Source: Calonectria ilicicola
Lineage: Eukaryota; Ascomycota; Sordariomycetes; Hypocreales; Nectriaceae
Assembly (NCBI GenBank): GCA_020809705.1
Contig: CP085830.1
Coordinates: 5,084,001-5,148,000, forward strand
Length of the DNA stretch: 64,000 nt
Direction of reading: 5' to 3'
The notes beneath the pieces were generated by a model. It was not told the origin of the DNA, searched no databases, and saw only the letters and a list, made by a program, of their open reading frames with translations. A program made the position numbers and the translations under genes. How positions within the stretch are numbered: the stretch's first letter is position 1; the number at the start of each line of letters is the position of its first letter. Shown piece after piece: positions 12,701 to 24,440 of this stretch.

Positions 12701-13060
12701 GCTACAGAAAGTGAAGATTATTACGGAAATGACTCTGACACCACATCTACAGGCTCAGAGATAGATGCTCTTTCGGAAGGAGGGGCTCGGCTTGTTAACG
12801 AAGAAGATAATAATTCCATGAGTGAAGAGTTTCAAGATGAAAGCTACGAGGAGGGCTTTGAAAACGAATCCTCAGAACAAGAGAGTGTTATAGACGAGGA
12901 TATAGAGGATAAGTGGTGCTGTAACAAGCTTCATTCTGGTGTTATGTTTTGTCGTCAATGCTCTTGGGCCTTTGGCTGTCAGGATTTCAACTGCAACTAT
13001 TGTCTTGGGGAAGATAGCGAGGCTGAATTTTCAACCTCAACACAAGGATGTGAACTTTGA
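9771..13060 (+). CDS. PNP (nucleoside phosphorylase-like)-ankyrin repeat protein
   Basis: Five exons, 9771-10794, 10855-11256, 11325-11737, 11793-12053 and 12134-13060, join in frame to 1,008 residues; the introns are 60, 68, 55 and 80 bp, all GT-AG. Residues about 15-325 are a PNP_UDP_1 domain: YEVGWISALPLE at the start, GLMVGIGAGIP, VRLGDVVIS, CLEMEAAGLMN and IIRGISDYADSHKNDHW. The last two are hallmarks of the PNP domains found on fungal NLR-like proteins. A helical linker (about 345-460) and a beta-rich stretch follow. Ankyrin-like repeats cover about 575-815 (NSLVFKLVRQGRLNEFKGLL, CEFLASHNLDVD, ILLKHGADP, LLLDRGASV). The tail has a Ser/Asp/Glu-rich part and a CC-C..C-C-C..C cluster (about 960-995) that could bind zinc. 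No P-loop or NACHT is present. Related domains act as nucleosidases in immunity. Cytosolic, no signal peptide. Confidence 0.8.
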
Positions 13061-13932
13061 AACACATCAAACCACTTATGTCAACCCTCAGACTTTGGCA
13101 GTAGTTTTGCTAGAGTAACTCTGAGATATTGGTTTTGATGGAAGATCCGTTAACTTGGTTTGAAACAAATAACATATGCACAGTCGTCACACCTAAATAG
13201 AAGATATAAAAAAGTCCTATCACTAACACGATAGATATAATTGGTTGAACAAGGCTGACCATTTATCCCTTTCACTGTTATAAGCCTCCAGGGAGTGTGG
13301 AATGAGGCGGCTTTGAACGCCTCGCCAAGGTGTTTTTCGGTGCCGTTGCCGTATAAATGTTAGGCAAAACTGTGCATAAACGTATACCGTGGAAACTCGA
13401 AAGAGCTACCCATGTTGCGTATGATTCTTTTTGTCGCTTTCTTTTGTAATGGCGATGGGGCATAGGAGTAAATCTCTTCCACAAAATCACAGTCGTGTGG
13501 TATAATTAAATTGATCTACCAATGATCTCTGCGACCTCAATCACCCTGTAGCAAGTGCCTATTCTTCAAGGGTACCGATTGGGCTTCCCAGTCCCAATTG
13601 ATATCAGAACAGCAAGGACGTCGGTGAAAGAACTTGATTAAGATTTGGAATGCCTTTTCAGATTCAGCAATACGATATGTGGCATCGGTCGCACTGATAT
13701 TGGATAAGACAATCATACTATCATTTCTTATCCAACATGTTAAAATTTACGACCCTTGATAGCCAATCTGGACTAGATGAGTACGTAGTCAAATTAAAAT
13801 ATCTTGTGTGATCAATGTCATTGATCCCAAGTACTAATTTTAGTAAATATAGTAATTAGAATGGTTAGAAATAAATTGGTGGATATATTCACATTACATA
13901 TTGTCCTTCCCTTCAATTCAACATCCACCACC
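13061..13932. other. Intergenic between convergent genes
   Basis: Terminator space between the PNP-ankyrin gene and the minus-strand transporter. No gene is seen. The right-hand 140 bases match the flank that is duplicated at 8740-8870. Confidence 0.5.
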
Positions 13933-15937
13933 TTAGAAAACCACACCCTTGGTCTGTGATATCTTGGCAACATTGATGTTCTTAATCATGAGGGTAAAGA
14001 TGATTGCCAGGGCAACAATGCCAGTTCCGGCAGCAAGCATGCGCGTCTGCGCATATCCGTACGCCTTCTGAATTGCAAGCCTGGCTGGGGTTCCAACCGG
14101 GTAGCTCAGCTGCGTCTCAAGATCGTAGACAATCGCGTCTAGGTTCTCCAGCTCAGACTCTGGCAGCCACCATGACAAGGCCTTGGGGAAGGTGTTGGTC
14201 CAAATGGCACCAGAAATGGTGTTGCCGATAGCACCGCCGGTGGTACCGACGACATAAAGCAGAGCGAGTGTCGCTGCAACGTGCTGGTGGTCAACGGCGG
14301 CCAAAACGGCAAGCTGCTGGACAATAATAAAGGTGCTTCCACTGATAGAGATAAAGACCTGGCACATGATCAGGTAGCCAACATTCTGGTTGGGCTTGCG
14401 GAAGTAGATCATCAAACCCTGGGTGAAGATGTGGAGCGGCACAGCGTAGTAAAGAAGCCACTTGAAGCGACCTGTCTTTCGAATACCCCAACCGACGATG
14501 AGCAAAATGGCGCCAGAGACGACGTTGAAAGTGTTGTTGATGTAACCCGCCTTGGACATGCTAATGTCGTTGACAACCTGCAAGAAGGACGTAAAGTACG
14601 AGGCCCAGCAGTAGTAGGAAATCTGATAAACGGCATCCAGGAGACAAGCGCCAGCAACGGTTCGGTTGACGAGCTGCTCGTACTTAAGGAACGGCACGGG
14701 AGCCACATAAATCTCGTAGAAGCCAAAGGCAACAAGCAGGCAAAATCCAAGCACAATCATGGCAATGATATAACCGGTGGCCCATTCATTGGGCGCAGAA
14801 GTCGCAAGAGTAAAGGGAAGCAAGAAGATGGTGAGACCAGAGGCGAACAAGAAGACACCCACTCCTATTACAATGTTAGATCCCCAATTTTATCCATGAT
14901 CGCGAGACAGACAGCGCAACTTACCATCAAATTCAATAAAGTAGTGCTTGATGCTCTGCAGGACGGTTCGGCCGCTGCTTTCCTTGACGATAAGACCGGC
15001 CTTGGCAGCCTTCTTGAGCTGAGTCTTCAACAAGACATACAATGGTGCGGAGACAAATGGCAGAATAATGGCAAAGCAGCCGAAACCCCATCGCCAGCTA
15101 ATCTTCTCGTAAAAGTCCTGGGCAGCTTCGGCGCCGGCGAATGCGGTGATCATGTAGGGCGAAGAAGTAAAAGCGTAGGCCAATCCTCGGTTCTTGAGCT
15201 TGGTGACATCGGCGGTGATGACGTCGATACAGTAGGTCATGCCTCCGAATCCGATCTGGTAAAAGACCTGTTGCGACAAGTATTAGCTATTTTTTTGGTA
15301 TTTTTTTTTAATTATTTTTTTCGCTAGTAGGAATAAATCGCTTGTTCGTGGGTCTTGTAACGTACCTGCGCCGCGCAAAAGGTGGCAAGGTTATGACTGA
15401 CAGCCATCAAAATGAGACCCAGTGTAGCGAAAACAGTCATGATGAGGAATCCTTCGGCTCGGCCCCAAAGATCCAGGATCTTGGCGAGCGGGATGTACAT
15501 TGCGGCATTGATGGCATCTGCGACAATGTAAATGACAGTCAGCAGCGAGTGCGCCTGGAAATCGCTGGTGACGAATGCGACGAGGTTGGAAAGGATGGTC
15601 GATTGGAAGGCGTTGACAAAGTACAACAGGAACATGCTGTCGGGCTAGTTAGCTTGGCGCATTGCTTGGCGATGCACTGATCTGCAGGGACCACATACAG
15701 GATGAACACAAGAACCAGCGATGTCCTGGACCAAGTGAGAGTGACGGCTTCGACTTCCTGGACACCACGCTGCGCATCCTGAGCGGGAATGTCGTCTTGC
15801 GGGGGACCTTTTTCGTCGCCGGTCGGGGCGACGGCTTCGGTAGCCGTCTCCTTGTCGGTGGCGGTCGCTATAGTGTCATTTGCGACAGCCGTAGCTGTGT
15901 CACTCTCGGGGCGGCGAAGCCTGGGGAACAATGCCAT
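13933..15937 (-). CDS. Siderophore iron transporter, MFS (MirB/Sit1-like)
   Basis: Four exons on the minus strand, 15937-15699, 15636-15366, 15267-14925 and 14864-13933, with introns of 62, 98 and 60 bp (all GT-AG) give 594 residues, normal for the family. An Ala/Thr/Glu-rich cytosolic N-terminus of about 70 residues precedes some 14 membrane spans. Family signs include LVFILMFLLYFVNAFQSTIL, IPLAKILDLWGRAEGF, the loop VFYQIGFGGMTYCIDVITAD, SWRWGFGCFAII, GTTGGAIGNTISGAIW and the tail NVAKISQTKGVVF. The protein imports ferric siderophores by proton symport at the plasma or vesicle membrane. An exact SreA-type GATA site lies about 180 bp upstream, so expression is probably repressed by iron. The frame is intact. 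Which siderophore it takes cannot be read. Confidence 0.93.
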
Positions 15938-18321
15938 GGTAGGATGTCGAGTTGCTGCAATGAGGGGAATGGCAGGGTGCTACTCTACGGATGAGGGGGA
16001 GGAGAATTGAATTGGATGGGACAAGGACGCATGGTATATACTAATACTTAATAGCCTAGCGACTCCAGACGCACGCCGCGATGGATGGACCCTTGAAGAA
16101 CGCCCACGGCTGAATCTGATAAGATTAGATCACGCGTTGCTCCATAACAGCTCTAGCGACGAGTCCAATAAAAACGGCGCCTTTTGCCTTTACTGGCTGC
16201 TAGAGTCATGCAACGAGACAAGTCGGGTAACGTGCCCTACGCTACGTGGGGGCTCGCGTTCCGACGTCTCGCCACGATGAGCATGAACGCCTCTTGAAGC
16301 GAGGACGGAACCCAGTGAACTTGGGCAGAGAGCCAACAGCAGAATAGCGCCATTGTCCGACGTCGGCTTCCCTGCTCGGGTGGTACGTAACGTCCACCAC
16401 GCCAAGCCGTTCTCGACTGACCTGAGGGACGCTCAGTGCTGGTGGCGCACACGCTACAAACACCCGACGAGCAAATTTTTTGCCCTAGTTTCTTGTCCTG
16501 TTGCGAACATGGGGTGAATAGGACCTCAATGCCGAGCCCTGAAGCGTAGTGGTATGCTTATCGCGTCTGAGGTCTAAAATACAAGCTTAACTGCCAAGTG
16601 CGGGTCGGCAATAGCCTGATCAATGTGATGGTGGGGGGATGTCTTGGTGATCCGATGCCCTCCCACCACGCCGGGATGACAGATGCACTGCACCATGTGA
16701 AAAAGGAATTTGCCCGCACGTACCAAAGGTTGCCTCCCCACATCGCTACCGTTGCATCTAGGAGCACATCGTGGCCCCCCGATGAGGGGGATCGGCGATA
16801 TACGCGTAGCTCGCAGTTGACACAGTTCTAACAGACGTGCGCCCGCACAGCAGGGGAATGAGTGCATTTTTATTATTACATGAACGCCATCTGCCACGTG
16901 AAGTCTGCAATCATCACCTCCAACTGACCACTTACCAATTAGTGCCTTGGCCATCTTCAGGTGTCCCCACCGTCGTGGCCCGGCCGGGGCCCGGAGCTCC
17001 GGTGTCCGCGTTCCTGGGAGCTCCGGCCTCCGTCGCCGCAAAGAAATTTTCTTTCATCATCGGGAATCCGGCAACGGCTGAGTCAGTCCAGAGGAAGAGT
17101 AACCCTCCATTTGGACTTTGAGCACATGGCCAACCAATTCCTCCTCAATGAGGCCTTTTCGCAATCACCGGTAATGCCAAGCAGCGCGGAAATAAACCCA
17201 AAAATAAAATACAATCCCCAAGGCCCAAGGACTAAAAGTTAGGACGCCAGGCTCCCGCTCCATTGAACCCCCACCCAACAAGCCCCAAAAGGTTGACTCC
17301 CGTACACTGTGACCTTGCCTATAACCGAGCACATCAAATAGCCGCCAAGAGCATTCCCAAAAATCGAAGACTGAAAAAATTACAACAATCTACTTGGACC
17401 CCATTAGAAGTTGTTCAAAAATTCACAGTCAAAGTGTTTCAAATCCACAAAACTTGTTCATGTTCTCTTCCAGTCCTCGACTTGGACCTCCCCCACCACA
17501 ACACTCCAACCAGTGATCTACAAATGCAACAAGCACGTCAGCAACCTGTCACGGTCAAGCGCTAAAAATTTTCACACACATATTTAGATTGCTAAATGAC
17601 CGGAAATATGACATGAGCCGCTAATTCAGCAAGCCTATGGAGCCAGGCTTTGTGAAAAGGCCTGGCCTGGCTTCCCTTCCACCTAATTCTTGTCGTAGAC
17701 AATACATCTGACAATACCAACAGTAACCTTTTTAATATTTGCAAATGATGAATGCGTTCGTTGAAAAATGAATCGCATAATTGTGACGGCTACAGCGACG
17801 TTGGTCATAACTTTGGGGTGTCACGGGTATATCGCAAGTCAGATATGGCTATAAGCTCCCGAAAGGACCATGTCTTTTGAGAAAAACAGTGTCCCATCTA
17901 CCTAATTTCAAGGATGAGATCTTTCTCCGCATCAGCACAGATGCTCCATGCCTTTTTGTTTCTCGGAGGTTCAAGATGAGTTCCTGAAACGAACATCACA
18001 ACCATCATTTCGAGCTCGTCCTAAGATCATTTAAGCTATGATTTTGAACTAAGCCCTTTTTACCAGTCCACAGGTTCTCTTGCGTTCGCTTATCAGGTCT
18101 TGTCTGCTGTAACGCAGCAAACTTCGACATCAATAAATCTAAGTGGCGGCACGTCTTGTTCGGATGCCCCAGTTTATCAAGTCATAGTTATCACATCCGC
18201 GCCTTGGTTCATCAAGTCAATGACAACCGCTTTCCAACTCTTCTAGAACATCAGAAATGAGCAGGTTTCGCACTTCAAGCCCAAGGTGTCTAGGCAAGGG
18301 CATGAAAGGATGTTAAAGACA
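15938..18321. other. Intergenic, transporter promoter to transposon island
   Basis: About 2.4 kb with no supported gene. The left 200 bases are the transporter promoter. A GC-rich patch at 16960-17040 contains two GGAGCTCCGG blocks. Open frames are short and overlapping without family signs. Base composition stays normal until the target-site duplication at 18322, where the transposon begins. Confidence 0.5.
16114..16122 (+). promoter_or_regulatory. SreA-type GATA site (ATCTGATAA)
   Basis: ATCTGATAA matches the ATCWGATAA element bound by the fungal iron regulator SreA/Sre exactly. It sits 177 bp upstream of the siderophore transporter start. Iron-replete repression of siderophore uptake by SreA is established for this gene class. 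Binding at this copy is inferred from the sequence and its position. Confidence 0.6.
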
Positions 18322-18329
18322 ATACAAAG
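18322..18329. repeat. 8-bp target-site duplication, left copy
   Basis: ATACAAAG directly precedes the left terminal inverted repeat and recurs directly after the right one at 35607-35614. An 8-bp duplication is the mark of hAT insertion. Confidence 0.85.
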
Positions 18330-18352
18330 CAGCGCTGCGGTCAATTCAAATC
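18330..18352 (+). repeat. hAT terminal inverted repeat, left
   Basis: Perfect 23-bp inverted match to 35584-35606, starting CAGCG as is usual for hAT ends. Confidence 0.85.
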
Positions 18353-18460
18353 TCAAACAGGATTTTCACATTTAAATTGAAGGGATTCACATTTGAATTA
18401 AGGGCTTCCGATTTAAATTAATTAAATTAAATTAAAATAATTTAAATCATATGTTATATT

Positions 18461-18760
18461 ATATATTAATTATCCAATATTTTAAATACTTAATAGCTTC
18501 CAAGGTCTTATTAGCTAGGCTATACTATTATAACCCTATTATTAGCTTAACTTAATTAAATATACATTTATATTTAGTTAATATTAATAATATTATAAGA
18601 ATATTTATTATTATTTAACTTATTAAAGGAAAAGCCTACTTTTACTATTACCAAAAGGCAATTAGATTATCTAGCTTTTCAAGGGCCCTACTAAGCCAAG
18701 TATTTAATTTATATATAGCTAAACTATCACTTTTAGTTAGGTTTTTATAAAAATCATTGG
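18461..18760 (-). pseudogene. hAT transposase C-terminal (dimerisation) relic
   Basis: Read right to left, the stretch gives ALEKLDNLIAFW, then stops, then AFPLIS.IIINIL, and finally NKTLEAIKYLKYW. This follows the hAT C-terminal pattern: leucine/tryptophan-rich start, the P..S.IA.DIL..P core, then EAL.CL..W. Stops and RIP-type substitutions break it. The order agrees with a transposase encoded on the minus strand. A weak N-terminal part may lie near 35100-35350. Confidence 0.6.
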
Positions 18761-19254
18761 AAAAAAGATTAGGCAGGGAACCATTATATTAATTAAGGAA
18801 ATCTATAGCCTAGGGCTATTAATATTACTTACTAATAGCCTAATTATTAAAAAAAACTTTAAAATTAATTAATAATAAGATTTACTTTAAATAGCTTTAT
18901 ATAGGTAATCTAATAGGCCTTTAAAAAGAGATAAAGAATAATAGTAGCTTAATAAACTAGAATATAATTAAATAAGCTTCTATAATATTCTAATTAATTT
19001 ATTAATAGTTAATAATAGAGATATAAATATTCCTTCATATTAGCCTATTACTGCAGCTTTATTATAAATACTTAATTATAATTATATAAGCATTATAATA
19101 AGGTATTTTAAAGGATCTATTAAGGCTTATTAATTATAATTAAGTTAAAAGTATAATAATTATATTATTCTTTAAATTAAATTATTAATTAAAAAAGGCT
19201 TTAAATAATCCAGCCAATATTACTAAAGCAACAAGATTAGAATCTTATTATTTC

Positions 19255-19649
19255 TGTTATGACCCATGACACGCCTAGGCGGTCAAACAAGGCAGAAACG
19301 ATGCTCACCTACCCTATAGCCCCATATCAACCAATAAGAAAGCGCTTATAAGTAATTACTTATAACATTAGTAATCATCTTGTAATTACTATCTTAATTA
19401 TTAATATATTAAATAGAACTAATATAATAAGTATTTACTAAGTAATAATATATAGATAGATTAGAATCTACCCTTATAGCTAATATTAACTAGCTTTTAA
19501 TATAATTTAATTACTTTAATTACAATTAATTATTATTTAATATAATACTTTTATTACTTTATTTACTATAACACGCCTAATTATCCTGCTAACAATAAAT
19601 CTTTTATTCTGATTGGTTTATCAAGTTAGGAATTGACCAGACTGTTACA
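19255..19649 (+). mobile_element. Solo LTR of the Ty3/gypsy family (395 bp)
   Basis: Starts TGTTATGACCC and ends GACCAGACTGTTACA. It is the same length as the LTRs of the element at 19916-26813 and matches them in inverted orientation. ATTTC flanks it on both sides (19250-19254 and 19650-19654), a 5-bp target duplication. It is the product of recombination between two LTRs. It keeps more G and C than its surroundings. Confidence 0.88.
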
Positions 19650-19915
19650 ATTTCCTCTTAAAAGAAAAAAGAAAATCATAAACCTCTATTAAAACCTCCT
19701 AATCTTCCTCAATTAACCTCTTATTAATTAGCAACCTTCAATCTTCCTTTTCCATTAAATTAACCCCAATCTATAACTAAATTAATTCCTTAAAATAAAA
19801 GGCCTATTTAATTATATAAAAAATCAAATTCTAATACATCTTATTATTATTATATAATTAAATATTATTATTAACCTCCAATAAGCTATCATTAGCATCA
19901 TTAACTTAATATTAA

Positions 19916-20310
19916 TATAATAGTCTGGTTAATTCCTAACTTAATAAACTAATCAGAATGAAGGATTTATTATTAATAGGATAATTAGATGTATTATAGT
20001 AAATAAAGTAATAAAAGTATTATATTAGGTAATAGTTAATTATAATTAAAGTAATTAAATTATATTAAAAGCTAGTTAGTATTAGTTATAAGGGTAGATT
20101 TTAATTTATTTATATATTATTATTTAGTAAATACTTATTATATTAATTCTATTTAATATATTAATAATTAAGATAATAATTATAGGATAATTATTAATAT
20201 TATAAATAATTACTTATAAATACTTCCTTATTAGTTAATATAGGGCTATAAGGTAGGTGAGTATTATTTCTACTTTATTTAACTGCCTAGATATATTATA
20301 GATTATAATA
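19916..20310 (-). repeat. Gypsy 1 left LTR (3' LTR)
   Basis: 395 bp, matching 26419-26813 apart from many C-to-T and G-to-A differences. A purine-rich tract (on the minus strand) abuts its inner edge at about 20311-20335. Confidence 0.9.
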
Positions 20311-20689
20311 TAATATTCTCCCTCTGTTAATCTTATTCTTAAGATCTATTAGGTTAACCTTATATATAAGTTCTTTATTCTTAACCTTCAAAATATTTTC
20401 TAATTATATCTTAGGGTCTAGGTACTTCCAAGCTATATCTTTATACTAATATTTAAGCCTAGCTTATTAATTTAATAGGTTTTAAAGTTATATTATATTC
20501 TTTTTATTCTTCTAAAGGTTTATAATATAAGATATTACTAGATTTTAATAATTATTATAGTAAATATACTTATTATAATAAAGTATATAATACTTTAGAG
20601 GCATCTTTAACTACATATATATAATTTTTATAAATAATAAATATAAGTGGGTATTAATATTTATAATAATTTAGATAAATTAGAAATTT

Positions 20690-21030
20690 AATTATTTAAA
20701 TATAAAGGAGGAGGTAGCTAAGAAGGAGTTCCTTTACATCCAAGTAGAGGCACTTATAACTTAAATTAAAGTTTAAAAATCCTTAAATTATTTATCCTAC
20801 CTTTATTATTAAAAATATTAACTTAAAATAAAAGATATAAAAATAATATATTAAGGTCTTTCTTCTTTAAATAAGTTAAAGAATGTAAATTAAGTAAAAT
20901 TAGAGATTATTATTTAGGTATAATCTTTAGAGATTATGGATATTATTAATTAAAATACTATTAACCTTAATAATTTACTTAGTAGTATATCTTTAGGAAT
21001 ACTTCTAGTATCTTTAAGTAATATATAAGG
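20690..21030 (+). pseudogene. Antisense ORF relic in gypsy 1
   Basis: On the plus strand, opposite to pol, a helical, charged sequence can be followed through stops: VAKKEFLYIQVEALI near the start, a GLSSLNKL part in the middle, and an end with IN.NTINLNNLL and LGILLVSLSN. A related sequence sits at the same place in gypsy 2 (28100-28412). The product is unrecognised. It resembles charged coiled-coil tails seen on fungal transposon proteins. Confidence 0.4.
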
Positions 21031-21699
21031 TATTTTATTAATTTTTAAGTTATTTTTTTATAGTCTTTTTATTTAATTTTGAATTTTTTATCTTCCTTTT
21101 TTCTCTATAATATCTTCTTAACTTCCTATTAATCTTCTAGATTTTCTATTTATGGTTTATATTTAGGTCTTATATTTACCTAGATACCCTTACCTGGTTC
21201 TAATAGTGAGATATAGAAAATAGGGTAGATCTTGATGTTATTTAAGTGGTTGAGCTTATAGTTATTTTTTAATATTTTTCTTTTAATTAGGTATAGTTTA
21301 ATTTATATAAAGTTGATTTTTTTATTTTATTTTTTTATTATAAGATTTTTTGTTACTAGGTAGACTATATCTTTTTTTAAGAAGGATAATTCTTTTAATT
21401 TTTTTAAATTATAATATCTTTTTATTATATTATAGATAAACTTAAGTTCTATCTTTATTTCTTTATATAATTTTTTTAAATTATTTAATTTAATTATAAC
21501 TTTTACTTAAATTATATCTTTTAAAAGGGCTTAATAAATATCTAATATAAAACTAAAATTAACTTTTACTAATATTATTTTAATATTATAATTATAAGAT
21601 ATATTATATATTAATTATATAATAGATAATTTTTCTACCTAATTAATTTGTTTATAATTAATATAATATTATAAATATTACTTAATTTTCTAATTTTAG

Positions 21700-22030
21700 T
21701 ATTTAGTTTATCTATTTATTTAAGAATAGAAAGCTATACTTAGCTTATAGTTTAATCCTATTAAAAACATTAAGCTTTACTAAAACTTAAATATAAATAA
21801 TTATTCTTTATTTAAAATAATTTTAATTAATAATTTATATATAATAATTATATTTTAAAAAAAAATAAATAAATTATTCTTTTTTTATTACTTTATTATA
21901 AAGAAGATAATATATTACTTTTATAAAGCAATCTATAATAATAAAAATATTATTATAATATACTCCTATAGTAAGGTCTACTAATAAGAGAAGGTTAATA
22001 ATAAAGTCTATTATAATTAAATCCTATAAT
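21700..22030 (-). pseudogene. Gypsy 1 integrase core relic
   Basis: Minus-strand reading gives IDFIINLLLL..LTIGVYYNNIF (from the usual MDFIT.LP...), IDCFIKV, and then SFLFLNK, which corresponds to the A.HPQTDGQTER region of retroviral-type integrases. Interrupted by stops. Confidence 0.7.
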
Positions 22031-23199
22031 CATTATACAATAAAAGATAATTACAATAATCCATATAATTTATATCTTAGTTTTTTAAAGTATTAATATA
22101 GGCTATATTCTTTATATACTTATTCAACTTTCTTTTTCATCTTATTAAAGGAAAATATCTATTTAACTTATTTAAGGGTTTTATTAATGTCTTTATAGCT
22201 ATATAAGGGATATTTATGAATATCTTTTATTAACTCTATTTAATATTTTTTAATACTTGTAGATAATCTGTTTTTTCTTCTTTTGAAAGTACTAGATTAT
22301 ATTCTTTAATTTTTCTTAGTAGTAGATTACCTTATTCTACTTATTATATTAGTATTTCTATAGTAGTGGTTCTGGTTGTATATAGTAATCCTCTTATTCT
22401 TATAGTAATAATTATTTTCTTTATTTTTATTATTATTTTATTAATTAAGGTTTATTCTAGTCCTCTATTAGTATTATAAATTAATAGTTTTTTTTGTATT
22501 TTTAGTTTTTTTATATTATAATTAGATTAGTGGCTAATTATATTAGTATAGCTATTCTTAGTTTCTTTAATATAAATAATTTAATAGTTAAATTCGGATA
22601 GATATTCTATATATTATAATTGCCTTTTATTAAATTTTTAAATAATTATAAAGTAGGTAATATTTTTATAATTAATATATATTATAATTTTGTAATTATT
22701 TTTTAATAAATATTATTAGAATTCTTTAAAAATATTAATAATAGTAAGGAATTCTTTATTATAGATAAAGTAATTTAATTTAAGGCTATATAGCTTATAT
22801 AAGTAGAATATTATAAGGTATAGATTTCCTTATTTATTTTATTATCTAATCTAGGCCCTTAAAGTAAAATCTAATATATTAATTTCTAGCTCTATAGGCT
22901 TATTAAGGTTAAATATTATAAGAATAAGTTCTTCTAAAATAACATTTCTTATAACTTTAAATAATTATTATACTTTATTTCCCTATTAAAAAATAATTCC
23001 TTTCTTAATTAGTTCTATTATATCTAAGATAATTTTACTAAATCCTTTAATAAATCTTTAGTAATAGTTAATAAATCTAAAGAAGGCTTATATTTCCTTT
23101 ATATTAATAGATTCCTTTTAATCTTTTACTATAGTAACTTTCTTTAGGTTTATATGAATTTCATTAAAGCTAATAATATATCCTAGAAATTCTACTTCT

Positions 23200-23680
23200 T
23201 AAGTATAGAACTTACTTTTTCTAATTTAATTAGGAATTTAGTATTTTAAAGGGCTTTTAAGACCTTATAAATATATTCTTTATATTCTTTTTTATTTTTA
23301 GAGAAAATAAGAATATTATCTAGGTAATAAATAATAAAGATATTTAAGTATTTTTATAATATATTGGTTATTATTTATTAAAATAATGCTAGTATATTTA
23401 TAAGTTTAAAAAGTATAATTAAATATTTAAATAATTTAAATTTTATTTAAAAAGTAGTTTTCTATTTATATTTTTTTAATATAAATAAGATTATATATTC
23501 CTTTAAGATCTAATATAATAAAGATATTAGCTTTATAAAGATAATCTTTTATTTTATTAATTAATAATAATAAAGTATAATCTTTAATAATAATATTATT
23601 AAGCTATTAGTAATCTATAATAAAGCATAACTTCTTATTTTTCTTAAGTATAAATATAATAAAGTAATTAGCTTTAGAGT
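23200..23680 (-). pseudogene. Gypsy 1 reverse transcriptase relic
   Basis: Minus-strand reading shows SKANYFIIFILKKNKKL (from SPAG.PI.FVPKK.GKLR), IIDY..LN, LINKIKDYLYKANIFIILDL and YLDNILIFSKNKKEY. The last contains the catalytic YLDDIL box with one Asp changed to Asn. Many stops. Confidence 0.85.
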
Positions 23681-24189
23681 TTAAAATATAGATATATCTT
23701 TTTTAAGTATATCTTAGATATATTCTTTTAAGGTATTAAGCTTAATTTAATTAAGATTATAAATAGGGTAAAATTAGATATTAGATTTATCTTTAAAGAT
23801 AATTTTATAATCCTACTAGCTAAACTTAGATAATTTAGTGTTTAATTCTTCTATAAAGAGCTTTTTATAGATTTAGTATTATAGGGGTATATTATATAGT
23901 TTATCTATTTTTACTTTTATTTTTATTTTTTAAGACTTTTATTAATTTATTAGAATTATTTTTTAAAATAAGTAATTATTTATTATCTTTATTTTTTTTA
24001 ATTATTTTTATATTTATATTTTATTCCTTTAAATAGTAAAGATTCTTTTTTACTTATATTTTTTACTTAATTAAAGCTAGAAGTTTAAGATCTTTTATTA
24101 TATTTTATAGAAATATTATTAGCTGCATTATACTTCTTAGGTATTTACACTTAGCTAATATATTAGTAGATATTAGGGTTATATTAGTA

Positions 24190-24440
24190 TAACTATAGAT
24201 ATCCTAAAACTAGATTATGCTATCTAATATTAATAATATTAAAAGTTATTCCTTAGTTTTTTCCTTTAATAAAGACTTTTAAATAATTAATCTTTTTATT
24301 TATAATACTATTATTATAGCTAAAAAAGATTCCTTCTATATTAATAATTTTATATAAGTTAACTTTTATTATTTATAGTAGCTAAAATTGGTTAATTATT
24401 TAAGAATTAATGTAATTTTATTTAGCTCCACTATTTACTA
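24190..24440 (-). pseudogene. Gypsy 1 aspartic protease relic
   Basis: VNSGAK.NYI at about 24438-24401 (from DSGAT.NFI) and HNLVLGYL at about 24219-24197 (from HD.ILG.PWL) give the order of a retropepsin. The catalytic Asp is mutated. Confidence 0.7.
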
